A DNA stretch of 64,000 bases from Tetracladium setigerum (taxonomy: Eukaryota > Ascomycota > Leotiomycetes > Helotiales). Numbering within the stretch: position 1 is the stretch's first letter; every line of letters begins with the position of its first letter. The notes below the pieces were generated by a model that did not search any database, was not told where the DNA came from, and saw only the letters and a program-made list of their open reading frames with translations. Below are positions 1-11,744 of the stretch, in pieces. The translations under genes were made by a program, and so were the position numbers. The DNA is taken from contig PZJY01000005.1 in NCBI GenBank assembly GCA_031472005.1, positions 1-64,000 of the forward strand. Direction: 5' to 3'.

Positions 1-102
1 CCCTAACCCTAACCCTAACCCTAACCCTAACCCTAACCCTAACCCTAACCCTAACCCTAACCCTAACCCTAACCCTAACCCTAAACCTAACCCTAAAAAA
101 TA
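1..102. repeat. Telomere (CCCTAA)n, left chromosome end
   Basis: Some sixteen copies of CCCTAA on the plus strand, which is TTAGGG on the other strand read toward the end. One unit near base 85 is the variant CCTAAA. AT-rich sequence follows at once, so this is the true end of the assembled chromosome. Confidence 0.98.
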
Positions 103-677
103 TAATAATAAAAATATAATATTATATAATATATTATTATTTATTTAAAGTCTTTTACTTTATTAAACTTTAATTTTATTTATAAAAATTAAAAAATAAT
201 ATATTATTTTAATAATAATAATAAGATTTAAAGTAAAAACAGGCACCGATTCGGCCCCGAAACGGGAGCACTTCACTCCTAAAAAGCTTTACCTTCGATA
301 TTATTTCATAGCCTATTTTATATGTTATGGCTATCGGGCTTAGGGTTTAACGCTAAGGTATTGACTTTAATTAGGGTCTAGTATAGTACTAACTATACGC
401 GTTGATTTGGCTAGTATAACACAGTTTATACTTTTAATAGAGGTCGATTCGGTACTGTTTCGGCCTCTTATCAACTTCGATTTTCTTACTTTATGCCGTC
501 TCTTAGACCTCTCTTTAAGTAGTAATCGGATATAAATTAAATTTATTAAATTAAGAAGACGTGCCTACTTCACTATAGCTTTAAGATATTTAAGAGTAAA
601 TCTTTATAAGTAATACTTTTTTAAATTAAATTAAATTATTTTTAATAAATATATAAGGTATTAAATATAAGAACTTT
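103..677. other. AT-rich telomere-proximal spacer
   Basis: No gene seen. The first 130 bp are almost only A and T. From about 240 GC-richer pieces appear with the recurring motif GATTCGG near 248 and 446. Stops occur in all frames. Confidence 0.6.
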
Positions 678-2009
678 CTACTCTTCCTCTTCTAACTCTA
701 TAAAATCATCTCCACTAAAATCATTATGGGCTAACTCCCTTTATGGATCTGGGAGTAAGCGAGGACCCTTAGAGGGCCTCCCACTCTGATGTCGCTCGCG
801 ATGGGACTGGCGAAGGCGGTCATTTTCGACTTGAACCAGAGACGAAACCGCATCGATGATACGCCTTTCACGGGCTCGTGAGAAAGTCAATATATTGCTA
901 GGCGTTAGCGTTTTGGTCCCGATTCGGAGGCTTCCCGTGAACGAACGGACCTCTTTAACTCATCGATTTGCTCGTTAAGGGATTCCACCCTTGCCACGAG
1001 TCCTTTAAGGAGAGTAATCGATTTGTCGGAGAGATCACGACCCTTAGCTAGCCGTTGGTTGACTTCCGTCATTGTTTCTAGGCTAGGATCATTAAGCTTT
1101 CGCCTTTTGACCTTGGTCGGACCTTCGACCACACCAGATCTCTATAAGCCCTTTAGTGCCCGATTCGGTACCGAACAAGAACTATATAGTATACCTTTAG
1201 ACCCGAGATCTTCTTGAAAAAGGTATCGGAAGCACTCTTTATTTCTTCCAAGATGCCTACTTCCCTTAGTGTGTATTCCAGTATAGCATCCTCTTCCAGA
1301 TACCGTCTCCCGTCATCGTCGGTCGCATAATAGTACTCGGCGTACTTGGTTACCATTAACTTGTTATAAGGTCGGGCGGCGATTACCACTGCTTTGGCCT
1401 CGTGCAATGCTTGTTTCGGTGGCTATTTGGCACTAAATAGTTAGTAAACCGGCGGTAATTAGATCGATTATAAGAACTTACTTTATAATATCCTTGTCCG
1501 TAACTAAGACTAACATAGCGATCACATTGCATGCCCTTATTACTAAAAGCATAGAAATGATTGTAACTAAATACTCTAGATTAAGGTTACTTTATAAGCT
1601 ATTGTTGGGCTAAATACATACGCTAAAAGCTTATTAAAGGCCGTCGAACCACGACCTGGAAACTTCTTCGCAGATATATCTCTAAGCGAACTAAGGCAAG
1701 TACTATAAGTAACGCGTATATAAATACCATCGCGAGCAATTGCATTAGAGTTCTCTTAGTTGCTAGAAAGGGGCTGACTAGTTAGCGGAATGTGAGCGAA
1801 CCGCGACTATAAAGACTCACTTTCGAGACATTATCCTTAGGGATAAAGGGAAATTGCTGAAAGCGATCTCCTTTATTCCTGGCTCTTAATTGAAGAGATG
1901 CTAGCTTGGTCGGGCTCCAATTCGATTTGCTAGTGGCATTACTTCCACTAAAGTTTAGTGTAGAAGAGCTACTCTTCTCGATCGAATTTAGGCTGGTAAA
2001 GGATACCAT
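678..2009 (-). pseudogene. RIP-damaged coiled-coil gene, paralogue A
   Basis: Not a family I recognise. Three readable blocks lie on the minus strand. Block 1 (2009-1823) contains LASLQLRARNKGDRF and QQFPF and ends at a GTGAGT donor. Block 2 (1407-1153) contains AKAVVIAARPYN. Block 3 (about 1132-678) has heptad-like LLKGLVARVESLNEQIDELK, then RARERRIIDAVSSL, then an acidic end DFIELEEEE before TAG. The same blocks in the same order make up the gene at 3372-4727, so the two are diverged copies. Stops and shifts break the frame between blocks. CpA and TpG are rare, as expected after RIP. A helical coiled-coil protein is likely; no catalytic motif is seen. The 5' end is uncertain. Confidence 0.5.
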
Positions 2010-3371
2010 TTTATTATTAACTAGTGGTGAGTCAGTTCCAGATAATAAGGTGCCTAGTATGAAAGAGAAAGAGGAAAGGTTAAGGAAGAAAGGGGAGAGG
2101 GAGGCTATTTGGGGACGTGTCGCGTTTCAGTCGTGTTCTGGCACTTGCCTCAACGCCACCGACTCGATCCTGAAAAGGGCCCTAATCGCTAAGGAATTCG
2201 TTCCGAAAGGGAGGCGCTTCACCTTCCACTAACTTCATGATCCGGTACGGTATAAAGAATATAATGGCTTACATTGGAATGAGATTATCTATTAAAATAG
2301 GTTAGTTCGTTGAGGTATAGAAATAAAGATGAAGACTTAAGATAAAGGAAAAGAATTAGATTCGGGTCTTAAGGAGCATTATATAGACCGCTTCCATACC
2401 CCTTATCTTTTCCTGAAATGCGTCCGTTTATAGGTTGAAAGCAGATAATTTAATTAGAATCTGGATTCCGGTAATATAAGAAATAGTGTGAGAGATTTAG
2501 TGATATGGATTAGGGTTATATGCGTAGAAATAGTTAGAATCTGTCGGTTGTGATGAAAAAAAGGAAAAAAAGAGGCGTTTCTTATAATATAAACACCTTT
2601 GTAAACACATTTTCTTTTATCGGCAATCGCACTAATTAGATTAGTAAATATAAACCGAAAGTGATAGTAATTCGGAATTTATATATTACGCTTTTATATA
2701 TTAATCGAGTGTCTTTCGGGAATCTATCGAGGTCTATTAGTTATCTATACCAGAGCTTTTCCGTCCCTCTTTTATAGTAAGGCTAAATAGTTTTCTAAAT
2801 AAAAGTAAGGAGCTTAAGAGTCTTTCTTCGTGGAATTTACTTACGAATTATAAGCTCTATAATACTTTAAAACTATCGTCGTGTCTCCTAAATAGTTTCT
2901 TTTCAGTAGTAATTCGGGCTTTTTTAGATATCTTAATTATAACTATTTAAAGTCTTTTTTAAAAAAATAATTTATTAAAAAACTTTTTTTACTTAGAGCT
3001 TTTTTTATATATTTTACCTTATAATTTTATATTTTTCGGCTAAGTTATTAAGTATTAATTTTATTTTACATTTAATTAGTTATAGACCCTATTTAAGGCC
3101 TAAAATATCCTTAAACTCCATCGTAATAAGGTATTTTCGTGACCGAATCGAGACCGAAACGGCCAAGATCTAAATACATTTTCCGAAAAAAAAACTCCCG
3201 AAAGCAACGCATTCACCTGGACAATTTCCGCGGGTGACAGACCGTTTTCCCCTATAACGCCCCCGAAATGCTATCGTTAAGCTTTCAAATCCGGAAGAGA
3301 TCAGCTATAAAGAAGCAAGCGAAAGTTAACCGAATTACAGCCGAAACGAGACTAAATGCCACTCTTAAAAT
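2010..3371. other. Gene-free AT-rich stretch
   Basis: The plus-strand ORF 1906-2232 overlaps the paralogue A exon and shows no family signal. From 2235 to 3371 the sequence is AT-rich with short T-runs. I see no gene. Confidence 0.5.
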
Positions 3372-4727
3372 CTAAGAAGATTCGAAAGCAAGACGATCCT
3401 CCAATTCCTCTAGAAGGTCCTCATCATTAAAGTCTTTAAGCTTCTATTCCTTGGTTAGATTAGACAAACTAAGAAGCTTATCGGCAAGTGGAAGATTCTC
3501 GTTGTGGATGGCAATTTAACGGTTGCGATCCCGGACAAGGGCACTAATGGCAGCGAGCATACGTCGTTCACGGGCCCGACTATCTCTGATCATATTGCGA
3601 AAGGTTAGCTTTTCGGTCACGATTTGGTTATAATTCTGTTCACTTATATCTTAACATCGTCTACCTCTTCGGCAAGTCCATTGATAGCATCGAGAACCTT
3701 AAGGAGACTTTCCTGAACATCATTTAAATTAGCACGGAGGTCATCCTTCAAGTTACCGATAGCGAGAACGGGAATAGTTGGATCAAATGGGGCAGTCTTC
3801 TAACGCTTTGAAGGGGTTGCATCGGGATCTCCTAAGCGCTAATTCGGGACCGATTAGCTTTAGTTTTTCCTTTGAAAAGTCTCTAAAAAGCTTACCTTTA
3901 TAGCACGAACAGAACTAGCAGCATAGGCGGCATAGGCCTTGCTAGCCTTCGCAAGGGCATTACAATCGGCAATTTCCTACGCCGTGTAGCTAGGTCTAGA
4001 GCCGGGATTTTAGGCCAGGTCGTCGGCAACTCTAAGCAGAGCCGTATTATACTTTAGGGCAAGTCGAACGATAACTTTAGCCAGTTTATAGGTTAATTTA
4101 GCAAGCTATTAGCCCGAATAGTTAGCGAAAAGTGTCCGAAAATAACCCTAAAGACTAGGAAAAATAAGTAAAATATAAATCGAAAAAAACCTGAACTGGT
4201 ACTTATAGGAGCGCAATGGCCACTATTTCCTTATCTAATATAGCGGTCACATTGGAGTCTACCATTGCCGTGTGTCATAGCGTGAAGGCAGCTAAACCGA
4301 ACCGAATCGTTAGCGAAAAGGAACTGAAATTAAAATAAAAAACCTTTAAATTGGATACGATTTTAACTTACGTGACTAGCTTATTAAAGCTTTTATTGCC
4401 GCGACCGGGGGGGAGAGTGGGATCGAAATTTCTATGGCAACCGAGGCAACTGGCACAGATGTTGTCCATGTAAAGGCCTTAAGAAGCGACTAGGTTGGCG
4501 TTCTTTTGGGCTGCACTTAGCTACTATTTTTTAGCGATTCGGCCACGAAAAGACTCCGACTCTCCTCTATTCCTATAACTTACATTACTACCTACGAAAG
4601 GGAATTGGCGAATTAAACCTATCGTACCACTAACTGGAGTGACTAAACGAAGAGACTTCATAAGGTTATTCTTCTTCTTTTTAGTGGCCCGAAGCTGAGC
4701 GGCTTCGAGTCGACTCTAGGACGGCAT
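3372..4727 (-). pseudogene. RIP-damaged coiled-coil gene, paralogue B
   Basis: Starts at an ATG in good context (CACCATGCCG, 4727). The first exon reads MPS, a TAG where Gln fits, then SRLEAAQLRATKKKKNN and later IRQFPFVG before a GTAAGT donor. A second piece has CASCLGC, a CxxCxxC-like group. Further on come AKVIVRLALKYN, an Ala-rich helix NALAKASKAYAAYAASS, SLLKVLDAINGLAEEVDDVK and RARERRMLAAISALV, ending in the acidic DFNDEDLLEELED before TAG at 3372-3374. The order matches paralogue A. Internal stops are TAG or TAA, consistent with C-to-T change at Gln codons. Function unknown; coiled coil likely. Confidence 0.55.
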
Positions 4728-4882
4728 GGTGGCGGTTCTGGAGCGAATAGGGGACGATTTTAAGGTGAAAATGGAGAGATTAAAGGAAAAAAGGGCCGAA
4801 AACTAAAGCGTTTTAAAAGATAACTATTATTATTAATACTTATATTAGTCTAGTGTCTAGGGTCTAATAGGGGGTGAGGCGA

Positions 4883-5056
4883 AGGCGTTCATGGAAGGTG
4901 TTAGTGGAGGACTAGAGGAGAAGGGAAGTGAAATGGGTGGAGTCTATGGGAGGTGTTAATAAAGGATTAGGGGACAAAGGAAGTGAATTGGGAGGCGTCC
5001 GTGGGAGGTATTAGTGAAGGATTAGGGGATAAAGAAAGTGAAATGGGAGAAGAAGA
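4883..5056. repeat. Three tandem 55-bp repeats
   Basis: The motif GGTGTTAGTGGAGGA recurs with changes starting at 4897, 4952 and 5007, a 55-bp period. Each unit carries a GGGAAGTGAAATGGG-like part. Divergence between units is moderate. They lie upstream of paralogue B. Confidence 0.75.
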
Positions 5057-5680
5057 TGGGATAAATCGAGCCCGATTCTGGACAGAATCATATAGGTATC
5101 AAACAGGTACTAAGGCTGAAACAAGAACTTTTCTGGACTGAAAAGGTCACGAATCGCTCTGCTACCTGGTACGAGGAGGAATAGGAATAGGAATAGTGCA
5201 GGGGATGGGGTTTCGGCCCGAATATGGCCCCAAAACGGTCAACTCTGAGCGATTCGGGACCAAATCGGTCAACATCGAGCGATTCGGGCCCGAATCGCTC
5301 GACTATAACTTACCAACTGTAAAAGTAGTGATAGTGAAGAGAGAAGAGAGAAAGTGGCTGGTGACAAGCTTATATAAGTGACTATCGGTTAAACTCGGTT
5401 AAATTAAAAAAATTCGCGCTAGTTAGTCACGTGAATAATAAAATTTAAAATTCATAACTGTAATCGATTCACGACTTATTATAGCTGAGTCGGTCGCGAA
5501 TCGGTCCCATTTTTGCCTCTTTTCGCCTTGGGTTTATAGGCCTATTATGCTGAGTTTTAAACTTATTAGTTAAGGAGTCTTAAAATCTTTTATCCAGTTT
5601 TAATAGGGTGTTACTACTATAATACTTACTCATCCCGACCAAAGCATTATCTTTTCGGTCCCGAATCAGCCTTACCTAGC
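5057..5680. other. Spacer with repeated GATTCGGG motifs
   Basis: The plus-strand ORF 5196-5381 is made by repeated motif copies and reads as ERFG-type repeats, so I do not call it a gene. A long palindrome lies within it. Nothing else is recognised. Confidence 0.45.
5275..5302. repeat. 28-bp perfect palindrome
   Basis: TCGAGCGATTCGGG followed by its exact reverse complement, with no spacer. A degenerate copy, GAGCGATTCGGGACCAAATC, lies just upstream from about 5247. The half-site GATTCGG recurs through 240-8900. Confidence 0.85.
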
Positions 5681-8600
5681 TTAAAAGTCCTCCTCTAATC
5701 GCTCCCTAAACTCCTCAATTGTAACGGTATCTAGCAAGTAATCCGGGACCAATTCCTATATTTCTATATCCATATTAACTCTTATATTAGTGAGTTTTAT
5801 ATCCTAATCCGGCATTCATTCGCGTCTTATCTTCTCCTTATAAGACATCGGTTCTAATCTTTTTATATATAGAGTAGGCTCCTTCGAGATTATCTTTAGT
5901 AAGTCCCCTATAATAATAGGTCGGTCTCGAATCGCGGGGTTATTAAAGATATTTCGGTGGTAAAGCGCGATAAATATAAGTTTTCTATACTGATTTTTCT
6001 GAAATAAAGCTTTATTCCGAGGATAAGGAATAAGCTAATGAGTTGCGATAAAATAGCGCTTGCAAAGATCCCGCTAAGTATTTGCGAACTAAGTGGTTAA
6101 GTGTTTAAAAAGGATCTCGAATGACCGATGGAAGAGGACTCGAAAAGGGACATTTTTCCACCCTTCGCGCGACGAATTCTAAGTAGACCCCTCGTCTTAT
6201 AGGAGAGAAACGAAGTTATAAACCGACCTAACCATTGTCCGCCCAGATACTACTTAATAAATATTACGGAAGTAGTCGGGCCTGAGTAGCTTCCGAAGCG
6301 TGAATCGATAAGGGGCGATTAGCCCCCGAAGCGCTTCCTTATATATCGCTGAGTCTCTACCTCTCATATTAAGTTTAAGATATATAAAGATTTCTTTTCG
6401 GTAAGCCCGGATATATATATAAATAAGCTAAGTGCTAATAGCATTTAACGCATCCACGTCTCCTCGATAGAGCTTCGTCTATTTAGTTACGGCTTTTACT
6501 CGAGTAAAGTCATCCTTTATATCCTTAACTTGGACCTAGTTCGTGCGATAGAACTCGCGGAGCATGCTTGTTATGAAGCCCATTTCGTTCGTGAATCGAG
6601 TCTTAAACGTGAGCTCACTCTAATCGAAAAGGCTCGGAAACCATATATATCCACGCTCTCTTAGGCTTGCTTCTAAGTGTAATCCCTTATACTTTTTTAG
6701 ATTATTACGATGCTCGAACCACTTCTTTTAAAGCTCTTGCTCGCGCGCCACCGGTCTAGAGTCGAAGCTAAATCGTAGCGCTTAGAGGAACATTATTATA
6801 ATCTTATAATGTTCGTATTCGACCACGCCTTTCTTCTCTAGGGTTAAGATCCATTCGACTACGGCGAGGAATTTATTTGCGTTGCTGCTAAGGTAATTGA
6901 TAAATTCGGCAGTTATAAGGCAGTAAAGGTGGCTCGTATCGGTAGCATTTAGGTCCCGATATTAGTCCCAATCGCTAGTGGCTTGCAAGCTTAGCCGTAT
7001 CCGTTCGAAGAATGAAAGAGAGATACGATGCTCCTCACGAACACCGTAAGACATACGAGTCCCGTCTTATAAAGCATAATGTAGTCGTTATTTACTAGTA
7101 AGATAGCTAGCACGTATTATATAATTAGAAATAAGTCTAGCTTTCCCTCGCTTTATAATTATACTAGTAACCTTTAAATCCCAGGATAGTTAATGTAGGT
7201 AAGGGCTGCTAAATGGCTTGGTTTTTACAGCGTCAAATATCTCTTTATAGGAATTATAAGCCTGAGTATAAATCTAACCTTCTTAATAGTGGCGGGATAA
7301 TCGAGACATTTCAACCGCGATATCTTTAGCGGATTCCATTATAGCTATAATATAGTTAGTCGAAACTATAACTTGTCTTCCCTCCCTAAGCCTCACCTAT
7401 TTAATAAACTTATTAAGATAATAAGTTCAGTGAAGAAAGGTGACGGGCGGCGATTCGGGGTCGATTTCCTCACTAATTATAATATATTCTAGGCTAATTA
7501 TCTCTTTTCCGAGATCGAACTAGACGCGATCCGGGTTAAGGAAGGTACCGTCGACAGAGGTATATAAGGATTCTTTAAACGCTTGCCATATACTAGCAAG
7601 TGTAATATATAGGAATCTAAGCTTAGTATTCTTAAACGAGAAGAAGATTTACGCGTTATAATAAATCCTATTTTCTAATAAAAGAAGATAAGCTTATATA
7701 TCTTACTAGATCGCGGCAAGTGAGTCTAGGTAAAGGGAATATATAAGAGTTAAAGGTGTTGCGCCTTTAAAATTAAGGTCTCCTCAAGTCGATCGCTCGG
7801 CGTAATAAGCGCGGGACTTCTATCGAGCGTGCTCTTATAAAGTTAAGATATATTAACGACTAGTGGCCGGAACGTTACGAAGAATAAAGGGAAGAAGGAC
7901 CGAATCGGTCCAGATTCGAAGGAGGCTATAAGTTTCGCCATTAATAGATCTAGGGAAGTTTATCTTTCTTTTAGGCGCCCACATTCGTGGAAAGAAGAAG
8001 TAGAACGTTATGCCTTCGGAGCCTAATACTCGTCTTACATAATAGTGAGGGACTTAGTGAAGAGGAACTTGCTTCCCTCTTTCGCCCTTATCAAAGTCAT
8101 ACCTTACTTCTATATTAATATAAAGATTGCTCTTAATATTAATATAAAAGCGAGGGTAGAAGTTAATATCTAGCCCTTACGAAGCGAAGGCTAGGTCCTT
8201 AGCAAATCTAAGAAAGCTATTAATATCAAAGTATACCATTACCGAATTAGGCATAATATGCGAGTAGTTAAGGCATAGCTTTTCATTAACTTCTTTAAAG
8301 TCTTAATTAATAATTGACTCTATATCGTCATTACTATTAGCGCGACTCGCTGGTTATTCGGGAGCGATTCCCTCGAAAATAGTAGCCTAGTCCGGTAAAG
8401 GAAAGTCTACTCGTTAGGGAATAGTTAGAAAGGTAAGGCGACTAATTATATAAGGTGTATTTGCCTAGCTAAGCAAGGCTATATGGTTTCTAAGGGTAAT
8501 GTGCCTAATCTTATAGATCTCTAAGTCCGGGTCGATTGCCGGGTGAGACTCCTCATGTTCTTTAGTTATATATCCATAGAAGCGCATTAAATGTTAAGCG

Positions 8601-10125
8601 AGTGTAGCCGCGAGATCGACCTCTTCCTCCTCTTCATTTGCCGCTATCGCTTCCTGAACTTGGGCATTAATAAGCATATCCCCTCGTTATTATTATTGTT
8701 GCGAAGTTCGTTCGCCTCGTCTTGGTCGTCGATGCTAGCATTATCTAGTTCATCTCCTTTATCGACGCGGGGATTATATGCGTCGCTATCGTCGTAAATA
8801 TTAAGCGGATTGAGCTCCGGTTCTTCGTCGATAGGGGGGCGGTTCAGTGTCGATTCGCGGCTAAATTAAATTGGACCTATATCTCGTATACTTTCGAATT
8901 CGAGGACAATATCATCCACTTCCATCTAATTAATCGATGCAATATCCGAGCTATCTATTTCTATTAGCGTTAAAGACGGAGAGCTATAGCTATATTTATA
9001 ATTAAGTAGATTATTAAGATCTTCGTTTTGTTCCTCCTAAATAACTATAAGTTCACTAACTTTAAGCGTTCTCTTAACGAATGAATCGGTATCTGTTAAT
9101 ATATTAGATAATTCAGAATCTACGTAATTAATATCTAGTTCCTTAGATAAAAAGTCCTTTAATCGGAGGTTATCTAATATCGATAATATCTCGATACTCT
9201 GAAGCGGGGTAGATAAAGTGGCCTGGCTTTCTAAAGAGGAATTTAAACCACTTAGTCTAATTCTATTATTAGAACCACCTTCTAAACTATGAATTCCATT
9301 ATTAAAAGCATCGCTAAAGCTACTAGCATAGTCGTCGGACTCGAAGTTATTAGACTCTTAAGAATTATAAAACTTAAATCTTTATAGCGCTTAAGTAAGG
9401 CCCGATTCTTTTTTAATAAACGGCTATAAGAGAGTCTTTTATGTCGCCGACGTGGACCCCGCTTAGAGTGAACTAGTACTTAAACGGCGGGGAAGGCTTT
9501 CGCTATTTAAAGACGTTACGCTTATAAATCGGTTTGACTTCGCGGATAGTGAGGGTTTAAGGCGATAGAAGTTAAACGTCGAATCTGTACCGATTGTCGA
9601 CTAGGTAAAGACTTATAAAGTAGTGATAACTTAATTAAAAGTGGCCTAATAGAGTATTAATAGTTAAAGATTCGCTATTAGAGCTAATTATATAATAACT
9701 TAGACACGACTTATATTTCCTAGACCTTGAAAGGAGGTTACGCTTATAAGACGATTTAATTTTTTAATTAGCGAAGTTTTAGGGCGATGGGTTTTCGAGG
9801 TCGAAGCTATAGCGATTTGCGACCGATTAAGGTCTTATAGAGAGTGGAGAGCTTAGTTAAAAGAGGCTTAAAGAGGTGCTAGTAATTAAAGACTCGCTAT
9901 TAGAGGCGACTATATAATAACTTAAACACGGCTTCTATTTCCTAAACTCTTAGGTGGAGCTAATACTACTGGTAGTACCGGGGGAGCTTATTAATTATAA
10001 TCACTATTCCCCTAGTTTTAAGCAAGTCCACTTAAGCCTTACGCTCGTATTTTGACTCGTTGGGCGGCTTTACGGGTGCGCTTAAAGAGCTTGCGCTCGG
10101 CAGATATGCGACGAGTACGGGGCAT
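5681..10125 (-). pseudogene. Very long RIP-inactivated ORF, unknown protein (~1480 codons)
   Basis: Read on the minus strand from ATG at 10125 (MPRTRRISAERKLFKRTRKA) to TAA at 5681. One frame runs to about 8685, then after one apparent missing base at a GGGG run another frame runs to the end. Dozens of interrupting stops are all TAA or TAG, never TGA in what I read, and sit where Gln reads well. Parts in order: basic N-terminus; two ~75-residue repeats with RVxVII (9960-9507); a Ser/Asp-rich segment; an Asn run then five Glu (near 8635); a long folded-looking region with VMVYFDINSFLRFAKDLAFA, RMWAPKRKINFPRS and GTRMSYGVREEHRISLSFFE; C-terminus DYLLDTVTIEEFRERLEEDF. I find no transposase, helicase or polymerase motif. 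CpG is kept while CpA/TpG is depleted, as RIP would leave it. Function unknown; a mobile-element protein is possible. Confidence 0.6.
9507..9960 (-). repeat. Two ~228-bp repeats inside the long ORF
   Basis: Two diverged units (9736-9960 and 9507-9735) share CGCTATTAGAG, TATATAATAACTTA and TTACGCTTATAA at the same spacing. At protein level each reads GNxSRV-VII followed by helical Leu-rich sequence and LISVTS. They are in frame with the long ORF. Confidence 0.65.
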
Positions 10126-10430
10126 TATAATGGGTTAAAGAGAGAAAAGGGGTCGCGATATAAGACGTAAAAGATAATAAATCGAAGGTTTTTTAGTCGC
10201 TATTCGGTAATGAAAAGACGTTAATAAAGAATTAGAAAAGAGAAATAATAAGAGATTACTCGGAACCTAGGGAATATTATACTAAGCTTGATTTTAAAGC
10301 GCCTTTAACGTGAAGAAATATTTAAATATATAATAATTAAGTAAAATAAGGTTAAGAATTAAAAGTTAAAAGAGGGGAGTTTTAAAAGGTGTAAATAATA
10401 TTATAAGAAAAGAAATAGGGAAAGAGGGGA

Positions 10431-10820
10431 GCGGTCACGGGGTGTCCTAGGTTACGCTTTTAAGAATAGTCGGCCACTTCCTCACTAAAAAGCGATAGCG
10501 ACTTAGTTACGATTAGAACACGCTAAGTTTACGTTTTAAGATTGATTCGAGCGATGATCTAGAGCGCATTAGTCGCTTTTCGAGAATAACTTCTTTAAAA
10601 TTATAAACAAAAGTTAAAGGGAAAGGAGTTTATTATCGCGATATATTAAGAGTGGTCACGGGGTGTCCCAGGTTACGCTTTTAAGAATAGTCGGCCACTT
10701 CCTCACTAAAAAGCGATAGCGACTTAGTTACGATCAGAACACGCTAAGTTTACGTTTTAAGATTGATTCGAGCGATAATCTGGAGCGTATCGGTCGCTTT
10801 TCGAGAATAGCTTCCTCAGA
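10431..10820. repeat. Tandem pair of 221-bp repeats
   Basis: A block of about 169 bp beginning GGTCACGGGGTGTCC is repeated almost exactly at 10431 and 10652, separated by a short divergent segment. Differences are mostly transitions (TCCTAGG/TCCCAGG, GATGATCT/GATAATCT). They lie just upstream of the long minus-strand ORF, so they could be its promoter repeats. Confidence 0.85.
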
Positions 10821-11028
10821 ATTAGAAGTAAATTAGATTCCGAAATTCTAGTGAGGTCTTAGCGTAGATATGATGCAGCGGGACCTAAACATGGCTCGCT
10901 TAAGAACATGGCATTTGCTTATTAGACTATGACCCTATCACAATTTTAGCCGAAGGCTTGTCGGGCGTGTCTTTTATTACAAATTTGGCCGAAGGCCTGT
11001 CGGGCGGGCTCCTTCTTATAAGGAAGAG

Positions 11029-11430
11029 GCTTAGGGTCGGGCTTAGGGTCACTTCCCTTATAAGGAGGCTTAGGGTCACCCTTAGGGTCACTTTCTTTTT
11101 ATTCTTTAATATAAAGAGGCTTACGCCTCTTAAAAGGATCACTTCTTATATATAAAAGAGAAAGAAAAGTGAAAATATAATAAGGAAAAATTATAAGGAA
11201 TTTATAAAGATCCCGAGGCTTCGGGTCAGGGTCAGGGTCGGGCTTTGGGTCAGGGTTAGGGTCACCTCCCCGTATAAGAGGAAGTTCCTCGCCTCCACGG
11301 CAGTGGCCCCCGGAGGGATTCTCTACTGATAAGGAGCCTTCGGGTCACCCCTCGGGTCCCTTCCCTTTAAGGCCGGAGGGCCGTAATTAAGAAGGTGAAA
11401 AAATCGAGGCTTAGGGTGGACCTTAGGGTC
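11029..11430. repeat. Degenerate TTAGGGTC / GGGTCAGGGT tracts
   Basis: Groups of AGGGTC-type words at 11029-11095, 11218-11265 and 11407-11430, for example GCTTAGGGTCGGGCTTAGGG and CAGGGTCAGGGTCGGGC. They resemble G-strand telomere variants but are interrupted, and lie in the probable 5' UTR of the retrotransposon. Confidence 0.6.
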
Positions 11431-11744
11431 AATCGACGAGTATATATACGGCCGAGAGGCCCTCGACTCTCTCTCTTCCTTCCTTATCCTTTTCACGTCC
11501 TCTTTCACTCCCTTTTCACGTCCTCTTTCACGTCCTTAACACTCTTTCGACTTCCCCCTTTGAATCCCCTCTTACTTCCCTTTTACTTCCCTTTTCCCCC
11601 TTCGACCCAATCCCTGACCCTATCCCTCGGACTTCGACCTTGACCCTATCCACCCCTTCCCCTTCGATCGGATGCTTACACTGATATAGCTGCCCGGTCG
11701 ACCCTACCCCGACCCAGAGGCTCACCCTAAGCCTCGGGACCACC

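Noticed and set aside
5681..10125. Reassigned code (TAA/TAG read as Gln)
   Set aside because: CAA codons are still present, nearby genes use the standard code, and CpA/TpG depletion explains the stops by RIP.
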